Assembly: GCA_012965445.1 (NCBI GenBank)
Contig: DTSJ01000351.1
Span: 1 to 8,609, forward strand
From: Candidatus Hydrogenedentota bacterium
Lineage (GTDB): Bacteria; Hydrogenedentota; Hydrogenedentia; Hydrogenedentiales; GCA-2746185
Length of the DNA: 8,609 nucleotides
Reading direction: 5' to 3'
Part shown: positions 1 through 7,500 of the stretch, in pieces
Layout of the letters: the number at the start of each line of letters is the position of its first letter
Numbering within the stretch: position 1 is the stretch's first letter
Position numbers and translations under genes: made by a program
Notes under the pieces: model-generated
What the model was told of the DNA's origin: nothing
Database searches by the model: none
Seen by the model: the letters and a program-made list of their open reading frames with translations, nothing else

Positions 1-1352
1 TCTTCGCGCCGTGCATCGGGCTTGTCGTAATGGCGTTTTGCGCTTCGCACTTCGAATGGATCGGACCTGTAAGAGCCACCCCGAATCACTTTATAGACAG
101 TTCCGTAGTCGACAGTGACCTCTGTATTCCCCGGGTAAGGGTTGTACCAGTCACTGGTCCATTCGTACACATTTCCAGACATGTCGAAGCAGCCGTATTC
201 GGAGACACCTGTTTTGTAACTGCCCACCGATTGGGAATCAGAATTGAGCCCGGTTGCGATATGTGCGTGATCTATGTTGAAAACAGCTCCCCAGGGATAT
301 TCGCGTCCAGAAGCGCCACGCGCAGCTTTTTCCCATTCCTTTTCGGTGGGTAGCCTTTTGCCGACTGCCGCGGCGAAATCGGCTGCCCGTTTCCAGGAAA
401 CACCGCGAACGGGGTAATTGTCGCGATGTCCGTCGAAGGTATGGCCCGGAAATACCTTCTTGAATTCCGCGTTGGTCACCTCGTTTTTGTCCATGTAAAA
501 CGCTTCCAGGTGGACTTTTCGCATGGGCTTTTCGTCGGGCGACTTATCGTCGTCTCCAAATATGAACTCACCTGCCGGAATCAGCACCATGCCAAAGGGC
601 ATACCACCTTCTTCGAGTACTGCGTTGAGGTCAAAGGAGGAATTGGCTGCAAGCTCGATTGTCTGTTCATTCATCATATAGCCCTGCTTGTAGACCCCAA
701 CGCTGTAGGCGCCCGGCGGGAGCTTGATGTTCGCAGGAGTCATCTCCGGGCGCAGTTCGTCGTCAATCCATACCTGCGCACCAGTCGGCCGGCTCAAAAT
801 TCTCAGCCGCGCAACCATCGCCTTCAGCGCATGTTTCTCGGTGTAGTAGTTTCCATGTTCGACAACGATATCGCTCTGTGTCGGGTGATAGTTTTCAAGG
901 AGGATTTCGAAAGAGTAGTCTCCAGTATCCAGTCGTGCGTTTTCCAGCGGGGTTTCGCCGATAAGTCTGCTGCCTTCAGAAGTATGCAGGTAGACTTCAG
1001 CCCCATCGGGAGTCGTCGTAAAAGTTACGTAGCCCGCATCCCGGACGAGGTCGAAATCGAGTTCCACAGGAGTATCCAGTTCAAGCCTGATACGTTGGGT
1101 AGATCGTCTGTGGTCCTTTTTTTTGAGTATAATGTAGTGTTCCCCGGCGGCGAGATCCGAAATCGTAATCGGCGTCTGACCATACACGGTGCCGTTGATC
1201 ATGATGTGCGCGGCTTCTGGATTGCTGCGAACCGTAAGACTCGTCGCAGGGGCTGGGGGAGGCGAACCGCATGCCGCGATAGTCGTCAGGGTCAGGCAAC
1301 AGACTGCCGTACGCACCCATCGTGCAACTCTATTGTCTTGATGCAGGCACAT
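1..1352 (-). CDS. PEGA-domain / SUMF1-like (FGE-sulfatase fold) lipoprotein, 3' end beyond window
   Basis: Read on the minus strand, the frame is open from an ATG at 1352 to the left edge (450 codons, no stop), so the C-terminus is missing. An in-frame TAG lies just upstream of the ATG. A GTG at 1316 is an alternative start that would give a more compact signal peptide. Residues 12-28 are hydrophobic and end in a lipobox (IAAC, Cys28), followed by a Pro/Ala-rich linker, so it is probably a lipid-anchored envelope protein. Three PEGA domains follow at about 38-103, 107-179 and 181-247, recognisable by repeated 'P-x-GA-x-V-x-[ILV]-x' turns and 'LPPGAYSV'-type strands. Residues 253-450 form a SUMF1-like domain: MVLIPAGEF, FYMDKNEVTNAEF, RLPTEKEWEKAARG, YPWG, MSGNVYEWTSDWY and IRGGSY are all diagnostic. 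The segment after RGGSY (425-450) has no cysteine, whereas true formylglycine-generating enzymes carry two there. Sulfatase activation is therefore unlikely, and a structural or binding role is inferred. It lies 70 bases downstream of the IPT/TIG lipoprotein gene and has its own likely promoter. Confidence 0.93.
   Translation of the reverse strand, partial: MCLHQDNRVARWVRTAVCCLTLTTIAACGSPPPAPATSLTVRSNPEAAHIMINGTVYGQTPITISDLAAGEHYIILKKKDHRRSTQRIRLELDTPVELDFDLVRDAGYVTFTTTPDGAEVYLHTSEGSRLIGETPLENARLDTGDYSFEILLENYHPTQSDIVVEHGNYYTEKHALKAMVARLRILSRPTGAQVWIDDELRPEMTPANIKLPPGAYSVGVYKQGYMMNEQTIELAANSSFDLNAVLEEGGMPFGMVLIPAGEFIFGDDDKSPDEKPMRKVHLEAFYMDKNEVTNAEFKKVFPGHTFDGHRDNYPVRGVSWKRAADFAAAVGKRLPTEKEWEKAARGASGREYPWGAVFNIDHAHIATGLNSDSQSVGSYKTGVSEYGCFDMSGNVYEWTSDWYNPYPGNTEVTVDYGTVYKVIRGGSYRSDPFEVRSAKRHYDKPDARRE
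1116..1124 (-). other. A8 homopolymer containing an in-frame A-AAA-AAG slippery heptamer
   Basis: Inside the first PEGA domain the minus strand reads AAA AAA AAG (Lys77-79), which is eight A residues followed by G. In the reading frame this contains A-AAA-AAG, the heptamer known from dnaX -1 frameshifting. A -1 slip would run to a stop at 1081 and give a product of about 90 residues with only a damaged PEGA domain. CCACAG (1113..1108) can pair with CTGTGG (1069..1064) just downstream, but the spacer is only 2 nt and the loop about 38 nt, a poor stimulator. The run is certain; any function is not. Confidence 0.35.
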
Positions 1353-1366
1353 ACGATCAAGAGTTA

Positions 1367-1373
1367 CCCCTTT
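1367..1373 (-). promoter_or_regulatory. Weak Shine-Dalgarno-like site for the PEGA/SUMF1 lipoprotein gene
   Basis: The minus strand reads AAAGGGG 14 nt before the ATG at 1352. It is purine-rich and resembles a Shine-Dalgarno sequence, but the spacing is longer than the usual 5-9 nt, so translation may be modest. No better site lies nearer to this ATG. A weak TAGAG precedes the alternative GTG start at 1316 at a spacing of about 11 nt, so the start choice is not settled by the ribosome binding site. Confidence 0.4.
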
Positions 1374-1385
1374 ACACTACTACTA

Positions 1386-1414
1386 ATTAAACACAATCCC
1401 GCAGAAGAGTGCAA
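1386..1414 (-). promoter_or_regulatory. Putative sigma70-type promoter for the PEGA/SUMF1 lipoprotein gene
   Basis: In the 70-base gap between the two lipoprotein genes the minus strand carries TTGCAC (1414..1409) and TTTAAT (1391..1386), separated by exactly 17 nt. These match the -35 consensus TTGACA at 4 of 6 positions and the -10 consensus TATAAT at 5 of 6. Transcription would start near 1379, giving a leader of about 27 nt that includes the AAAGGGG site. The rest of the gap holds no clear terminator: a T5 run follows the upstream stop codon, but no stem precedes it. The gene may therefore be both read through from upstream and started here. Confidence 0.5.
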
Positions 1415-1422
1415 GGGAAAAA

Positions 1423-4400
1423 TCAGGGCCGATCAAACTCTTTAATGGGTTGCTGGTCGTCAGACTGAACATTCCGTAGGAATCTCTGTATATCCGCATC
1501 CGGCACAACCGTGAAACGAATATTCACTGGCGTCGGGTCGGTGATGGTGTCGGAGCCGTCAAAATAGCTGGCTGTCGCCCGGAACAGGTAGGTTACTGGT
1601 CTTTGCCGACTGGGGTCGCCTTGGGTGATTAAATTATCCGTTATGTACACACCATTCGGATTCGTATTCTGGTTTTGAAGGTCTGAGTCGAACGTACCAT
1701 CCCGGAATAACTCCCATGAAATCTGCGGTGTAACACCTTCGGGAATGTTAAGGGCCCGTACCGTGAAAAAGGCCGTAACGAGCTCGTCTGTGATGGGTGG
1801 GATCCCGTTCGGGAAATAGGTTGACTGCGGCGGCAACGGAATCACAGTTTGCGTATCAAACGAAAGTTCTCCGACAGTAAAGCCGTCTATAAACGGAGTT
1901 TCATCATGCCAGAAGAACGGAGTGACCTCAGTATCGATCTCGGATGCGGCAGACGGATAGTAGAATCGACGCCAGTTGCCCCCGCCGGATTGGACTCCAA
2001 TGACGTTCACTTGACCGCCCCCGTCGTTGGTTAGCTCATCGAAGGGCCACCTTTCGGCATTTCCCGCTTCGTCAATGGACATGACGGAGAGGAGATACCA
2101 GCGGTTGTCCTGAAATGTTGTCGTAAATGTCGGTCCGGTGTTTGTCGACCAGGTGCTGGATTCTACCAGTCGATATGGGTTGGCAGGCGTTCCATCTCTG
2201 AAATCTTCAAGGTTGGCACTCTCATCACTTTCCCACAATCGATACGAGAACAGCGGGTACGGATTGTTTTTTGCAGCCGTTAGTTCCGCCCGCGGCCGCC
2301 CGGATATTTCCCACTGGAACCGAGGCGTACGCGTAACCCCGTTCGCCGGAATATTGTCCCGAAAAATATTCGTGTTCACTTCGCGCATCCACCAGATGTG
2401 CAGCGGATCGAGCTGCTGATCGCGCGTCGTCATAACGGAACGAGCATCAAGGCTGATATCACTAGCGCCGCGTGGTAGATAAATGGTCGCCCGGTCGCCA
2501 GCAGCAAATTTCGTGATCAGGTGCATCGGGTCACTTATGTCATCCGGCGAGATTCCGCTGTACAGATTCCATGCTACGGCCATCTGGGTAACCGACGGAA
2601 TGCCAGTCTGAGCATACACAAAACCAGTCGTTATGTTTGACCCTGACGGAAGGAATTGAGCCGATACTCCTTGCACGTTCGGCAATGACGATGAGCCGCC
2701 CTGCAACACCCAGCGCGCGCGGATGTTGCCGTCGCCTTCTACCCCGATGAGTATCTGATCCTGGTTCCCGACAAAGGTCGGTGAAGTCAAAGTATCAAAA
2801 CCTGCGGGCTGTCGAATTGTGTCGCCGTTGAATCTATCGGGCAGACCCAGGGCGCTGTCCGTGCCAAGAATCGTATCCACATCCCGATCAATGAACTCGG
2901 CAGACACCTGAAGAAACAGATTCTCGATAAGAGCGTCATTGCTGATCGACGCGACATTGAAGAAGCGCTGCGCGTTCCGGAGTGGACTTTGCGGACCGGG
3001 CAGCGGAGGCAGGAAGAAAGTCGACGGATCCTGAACGATTTCACCGATAGAAACGGGAAACTCACTACCAACATTTGGAGGGAGGGGGTTAGTCGTGACG
3101 GGTTGATACGGATGGGTCCCGTTTCCGATCACGTCATTGGGACTCAAATATGCGACGGAATTACTTGAGTTGACGAAAATGCTTGCGATACCGGTAGTAA
3201 GCATCACGGGCGGAATCGTATCAATAATAAAGTGTCGGTTAATGAGCGCGTCGCCGATAATTTTGTCGCTGTCCGTAAATGGAGAGACGAAGTCGTCCCC
3301 GACAATACCGTCCGTTCCAGTGTTCAGGAATATCGCGGCATGGCCGTCCGCATAAAGTCCGCCGTAGAGCTCAGTCGTGATAGAAATAGCGTTCGTTCCC
3401 GTCCAGGTTGGGTTCCCGTCGGAGCTGACGCCCGTAGACAGATTCGCGAGGTTAATACGATGGTCCTGGTTCGCGGGATTACCGCCCTGAGGAACGATAA
3501 ACGCCTCGAAGGAACCGCTGAACTCCTCCGTAATTTCAATCACGACCTCAAGTTCCCCCGCATCAAGCGGGCCGACGGGGTTCGGCTGAATCGTGACATT
3601 CACCCATTGACCTATCCCGCCGCCAATGATGTATTCGTAGGCATCCGCCTTTATGGCGGGGGACTCCGGATTCTCGATGCTCGCCACATCGATAAGAGCG
3701 GCATCTTTGATCCCCAAGATGCCCGGAGGTGTCAGCATATTAAAATAGGCGTTATACCCCTCGTAAATACTGTTGATACCGATCAGCGGCGTGACAAGGC
3801 CGTCAAAAGTCGCTGCGTTTCCGTCAATCTCGACGCTGTAGAGACTCTCAGCCACGAGAAGGCTCGTTACAGGGGTCGTGAGGGGTACGTTGACCATCAC
3901 CTGTATAGGCTGGAAGCCCGACGTTGGTCCCTGGTCAGGATATATGCTGATGAGTTCGAAACCGCCGAAATAACGAAATCCGTCATAGAGCGTACTCGTG
4001 CCGTAGATTGCCGACGTCACGGAGACATCGACCAGCGAGGGAATCAGGCCCGGAGGCGTGCTCACGTACATCGTGTCCGCCGTGATAAACTGGCCAACCG
4101 CATTCGGAATGAAGGTCGCGTTATTGCCGTCGAAGGTGACGTTGTGGGAAGCATTCGCCTCGTAAAGACTGTAGATCGCGTTTGACACGCGGAAATTACC
4201 CAGCAACGTAACCGGAGTGCCGCCGATGACAGGCCCGCGCACCGGGTCGAGTGCGACAAGTATAAACTGCTCAAGATGGGTGTAAACAGCCTTGGTGATC
4301 GCCTGAAGGCCTGCGCCAGCAGATGACTGACTGCCCGCTGAAGAGGACGGCGCACCTGCCGGGTCGTCTCCGCCTGAAATCCAACCGCACCCGCCCATGA

Positions 4401-4455
4401 TCATCGTACCGACCATAAGAAGGATCAACATCCCGGTTGTGTTGCGCCGTACCAT
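1423..4455 (-). CDS. Large IPT/TIG-domain lipoprotein (1010 aa), function unknown
   Basis: This is a complete gene from ATG (4455) to TGA (1423), and the start is fixed by a strong ribosome binding site 6 nt upstream. Residues 1-22 form a signal peptide (MVRRN, then a Leu/Ile/Met-rich core) ending in a lipobox MGGC with Cys23. A Ser/Ala/Gly-rich tether follows (about 27-50). Residues 65-163 look like an IPT/TIG Ig-fold domain: DPVRGPVIGGTPVTLLG opens it, and VTFDGNNATF, then STPPG, close it. Residues 166-275 repeat the plan (YPDQGPTSG, VEIDGNAATF, LTPPG). A beta-rich region follows, with an IIDTIPP motif at 410-416 typical of bacterial Ig-like domain joints. Residues 690-800 look FnIII-like (TPRFQWEISG, YRLWESDES, SIDEAGN). 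The last 120 residues are another probable beta-sandwich. No catalytic motif is seen. It is probably an outer-membrane or surface lipoprotein used for binding or as scaffold, encoded 51 bases after the giant LTD gene and likely co-transcribed with it. Export and the TIG domains are well supported; the role is unknown. Confidence 0.92.
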   Translation of the reverse strand: MVRRNTTGMLILLMVGTMIMGGCGWISGGDDPAGAPSSSAGSQSSAGAGLQAITKAVYTHLEQFILVALDPVRGPVIGGTPVTLLGNFRVSNAIYSLYEANASHNVTFDGNNATFIPNAVGQFITADTMYVSTPPGLIPSLVDVSVTSAIYGTSTLYDGFRYFGGFELISIYPDQGPTSGFQPIQVMVNVPLTTPVTSLLVAESLYSVEIDGNAATFDGLVTPLIGINSIYEGYNAYFNMLTPPGILGIKDAALIDVASIENPESPAIKADAYEYIIGGGIGQWVNVTIQPNPVGPLDAGELEVVIEITEEFSGSFEAFIVPQGGNPANQDHRINLANLSTGVSSDGNPTWTGTNAISITTELYGGLYADGHAAIFLNTGTDGIVGDDFVSPFTDSDKIIGDALINRHFIIDTIPPVMLTTGIASIFVNSSNSVAYLSPNDVIGNGTHPYQPVTTNPLPPNVGSEFPVSIGEIVQDPSTFFLPPLPGPQSPLRNAQRFFNVASISNDALIENLFLQVSAEFIDRDVDTILGTDSALGLPDRFNGDTIRQPAGFDTLTSPTFVGNQDQILIGVEGDGNIRARWVLQGGSSSLPNVQGVSAQFLPSGSNITTGFVYAQTGIPSVTQMAVAWNLYSGISPDDISDPMHLITKFAAGDRATIYLPRGASDISLDARSVMTTRDQQLDPLHIWWMREVNTNIFRDNIPANGVTRTPRFQWEISGRPRAELTAAKNNPYPLFSYRLWESDESANLEDFRDGTPANPYRLVESSTWSTNTGPTFTTTFQDNRWYLLSVMSIDEAGNAERWPFDELTNDGGGQVNVIGVQSGGGNWRRFYYPSAASEIDTEVTPFFWHDETPFIDGFTVGELSFDTQTVIPLPPQSTYFPNGIPPITDELVTAFFTVRALNIPEGVTPQISWELFRDGTFDSDLQNQNTNPNGVYITDNLITQGDPSRQRPVTYLFRATASYFDGSDTITDPTPVNIRFTVVPDADIQRFLRNVQSDDQQPIKEFDRP

Positions 4456-4461
4456 GTTTCG

Positions 4462-4469
4462 CTCCTCTT
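4462..4469 (-). promoter_or_regulatory. Strong ribosome binding site of the IPT/TIG lipoprotein gene
   Basis: The minus strand reads AAGAGGAG followed by CGAAAC and the ATG at 4455. This is a near-ideal Shine-Dalgarno core (AGGAG) with 6 nt spacing. It fixes the start of the 1010-residue lipoprotein and implies efficient translation, in contrast to the weak site in front of the next gene. Confidence 0.85.
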
Positions 4470-4483
4470 AGCTTCTATATCAT

Positions 4484-4503
4484 ACAGAACCCGCAGGTTC
4501 TGT
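4484..4503 (-). other. Perfect 8-bp intergenic hairpin after the LTD/pseudopilin-like gene
   Basis: The minus strand carries ACAGAACC, the loop TGCG, then GGTTCTGT: a perfect 8-bp stem with a 4-nt loop. It begins 3 nt after the TAG stop (4509..4507) and ends 14 nt before the AAGAGGAG site of the next gene. No U-tract follows on either strand, so it is not a standard Rho-independent terminator. It could partly attenuate transcription, protect the upstream mRNA 3' end or mark a processing point that sets the ratio of the two products. The structure is seen directly; its role is inferred. Confidence 0.6.
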
Positions 4504-4506
4504 GTT

Positions 4507-7500
4507 CTACCGCTCGTAGACCGTACTCGCTTTTTTCTCGGACGTCACGGAAAACTCCCGATCATCCCGATAATTCAAAATGCCGTCGCCGTTTACGTCG
4601 TCGATGGTGCCTGTCTGAACCGTGACTTGAATCTTGAACACATCGGACCGCGTCGTGATCATATTGACCATCCGCCCGAAGCGGTTTCGGATTTCATAGA
4701 ATCGCCGCGTTTCCTCGCTCATGAAGTAGTCGTTCTGACCGCTCCGACTGTCGTCCAGATCGCTCAGTATGCTCGGGTAGACGAGCCGATTGGTGGAGGT
4801 TCCCAGATTCGAAGGCTGAACCAAATCAGCCACGCTTTCGAAGTATCGGCCGTCGGCGTGAATATTGTCGCCCTTCGCGCGTTCGGTCGTAATTTTTTGG
4901 GCACGATACTGGACAGGTGTATTCGCTTCACTTCGACTTGGTCTGTCGCCACTGTCGAAAACAAAACTGTCGCTTGTATCGAAGCTATCGTTCAGCAGAC
5001 CATCGTCTATCAAGTCGTCCAGGTAGGCCGAATACCTGTCTACTTGAGTTGGACTCGGATTGGAGTTCTCATCGTGACCATATAGGTCCAGGAACTCGTT
5101 GTACCCAAACTGAATCCCCGGTATACCGATCAGCGGGTTGAAAAATCTCGATTCATCGGAATTCGGCTGTAGATCGTATATCAAATGCGTTTCCAGGGTG
5201 TTGATGTTCAGCCGCCCAGGCGTTTTAGCACGGGGCGCGAGGATGACGCGGGTGAATCGGTTCAGTACCGTGCTGTCCGCCCTGTTCCGAATGAATACAG
5301 CGAGGTAATTATTCTCGACGGTGACCGCGCCGTAGTTGATGAAGCCGTTTCGGTCAGGAACCGCGTTCTGAATCTGCTCGAAGGACTCGTTGAGGGTTTC
5401 AAATCTCGCGCCTGCATTGAGGTCCGAGTATTTGTCGGGATCAATACCATTTGCGGTGAGGTCTGGATTCCAGACCCGACCGTTTCCATCGCGGTCAGTG
5501 AAAATTTCGATGTCCATCAGCATGTTCACAGCGTCAGTCTCCAGTGCTTCGTAAATGAAACTGATGCCGAAGAACTGATTCAATACAGCGGTGTTCTTGA
5601 GCAGCGGACGAAGGTCTTCGTTTACGCCAAGGTAAATGTCGTATTCGCCGTTTTCGATACCGTCGTTGCCGTCCCAGATGAACAGGACTTCCTTGCCTTC
5701 GCGGGGAAAATTGGTTGCGTTTAACCCACCTCGGTTTCGCGAGGCATAGGACACAGCGCGGCGTTCATAGGGCCAGCGGTCCGTATTCACCGTCGCGGGG
5801 ATGATGTTCCCCAGCGTGTTGTTGAATAAGTACTGTTGTTCATATTTCGGATCTCCGGCCGGGAACAAAAAGGCGCCGTTGTCTCCTATCAGCGGGAACA
5901 AAAGAACGGGCGACCAATCCTGATTGATGACATTCCAGTCTGTGTTGAAACTTCCTTTGTCAAATGGAACCACCTTCGCAGTAGCAACAGAGAGGCTGAG
6001 CGCGTCGCTGGCTGCGGTGTTTGCGATGAGCTGAACGAGGTCGTTGCTGAGGTCGTTCTGTTGGTCCTCGGTTTCGGTTTCATAGAATATATCGCCGGGA
6101 ACAGACACGTCCGCGCCTTCGTTGTCGCGTTCCCGGAAATCGAGCGCGAAAAATATTTCGTTACTGTCCAGCAGGTTATCGTTCAGCAGCATCGTATCCA
6201 GGTTCTCATCGCCGAAAGTATGACCAAGCATAATCTGCCGCACGGAATCGTCTGTATAGCGTGGTATTTCGCCGTTTCCGTCGAGCACGATGCGCTGGTT
6301 GAGCGCGCTGAAATCGATGGGGAATCCGCTGTTCGCGTCTCCTGTGTCCGGGTTCGCGCGGGTGCGCTGGATACGGTCGAAGTGGGGGAGACCGAGTAGG
6401 TCTCCCGGCGATACAAGCGGATTGTTGCGTACGTTTACAAGTGAAAAGATGGCGCGTCGCGCGGTTAGAACTCCGCCCTCATCGGTCAATGCATACTCGA
6501 ACTGACCTTCGGAGAGAGACGTGGTTGCAGCCACATCGACGGTCGCAGGGTTTTCCATCTTGCGCTGGGAGAGGTTCATGCGCAGCGGCGAGCCGAACTG
6601 AGTGTGGTCGAACAGCTTATTGTGGCCCTCGTCGTTGAGGGCAAACAGGTTTTCCGTTCCGGTCGTTCCGTCAAACGTGACTTCGAAGTCGAACAGATTC
6701 TCCGCAGTTACATCGATTTCGCGAATCCAATATTGCGAACTGTCCGCCCAGTCGTCGTAGCGACCGTCAGTGGGCTGAGAACGATTGGTGACGCCGTGTT
6801 TATCGCCGTTGTACAGCGGATGTTTGCGCTCTAGGGATTTGTAGAAATCGATTCCCATCGTGTTCGCAGGCCACATGGTCGGGTAATCGGCATTGTAGAG
6901 TCCGTCGGCAAATGTATACTCCAACACATCGTCAATGGTGCGGTTGATTACATCGAGTTCGGTGTAGGTAATGCTGTCGACGATGTGGGAAGCGCGATTG
7001 ATGCGGGTAGCCGGTTGGTCGCCGCGCGATCCTTCGTAGAGCGAGACAATCACGTTGTCGCCGGGGAACAGGCGCTTTTCGGCGAAGGCCCTCCAGTCAG
7101 GCGGGTCATCCAGCGAAACGGGATAGGTCTGATACTGTAAACTCGCCATTGCAAGGGTTTGTATCGCCAGTGGAACAGTGCCTTCGTTGAATATCGCTGG
7201 AACCCGGTTGTACGCGCCCGGAATATTGAGTGGGAATATAAGATTGTTCGGGTGCAGACGAAGCCTTCCTTCGTCAATGCCTTCGCCGACTTCATTGCGC
7301 ACCCCGCTGCCGTTGTTGTCGTATATGTCGGATCCGATAAAATCGTCGTCGCTGTCGTTGTCAATCCCGTCGTATTCGGGATAATTCGGAAAAATTCCGC
7401 CTCGCAATACAAACGCGCCTATCTCGCCCGGAGTGTTCAGATTGTCGAGTGCTGGTATCTCCAACTCCACGATACGGTCCCATGACTTGGTGTTTCTCGC

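Noticed and set aside
1081..1320. Minus-strand ORF starting MGAYGS as the start of the last gene, or evidence of a frameshifted pseudogene
   Set aside because: A different frame is open from 1352 to the left edge and encodes the lipobox, PEGA and SUMF1 motifs without interruption. The MGAYGS frame is a shadow.
426..1445. Plus-strand open frame of 339 codons
   Set aside because: It lies antisense to the clear PEGA/SUMF1 gene, its product shows no domain or signal, and the minus-strand frame has many family motifs. It is a by-product of the codon use of the true gene.
3232..4185. Plus-strand open frame of 317 codons
   Set aside because: It is antisense to the TIG lipoprotein gene, Arg/Val-rich with no recognisable domain and no good ribosome binding site.
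4484..4503. Rho-independent terminator
   Set aside because: The stem is good but neither strand has a following T-tract, and a same-strand gene with a strong ribosome binding site begins directly afterwards.
5836..6399. Plus-strand frames of about 180 codons here and at 5185..5724
   Set aside because: Both are antisense to the giant gene, whose minus-strand frame is continuous with recognisable domains on each side.
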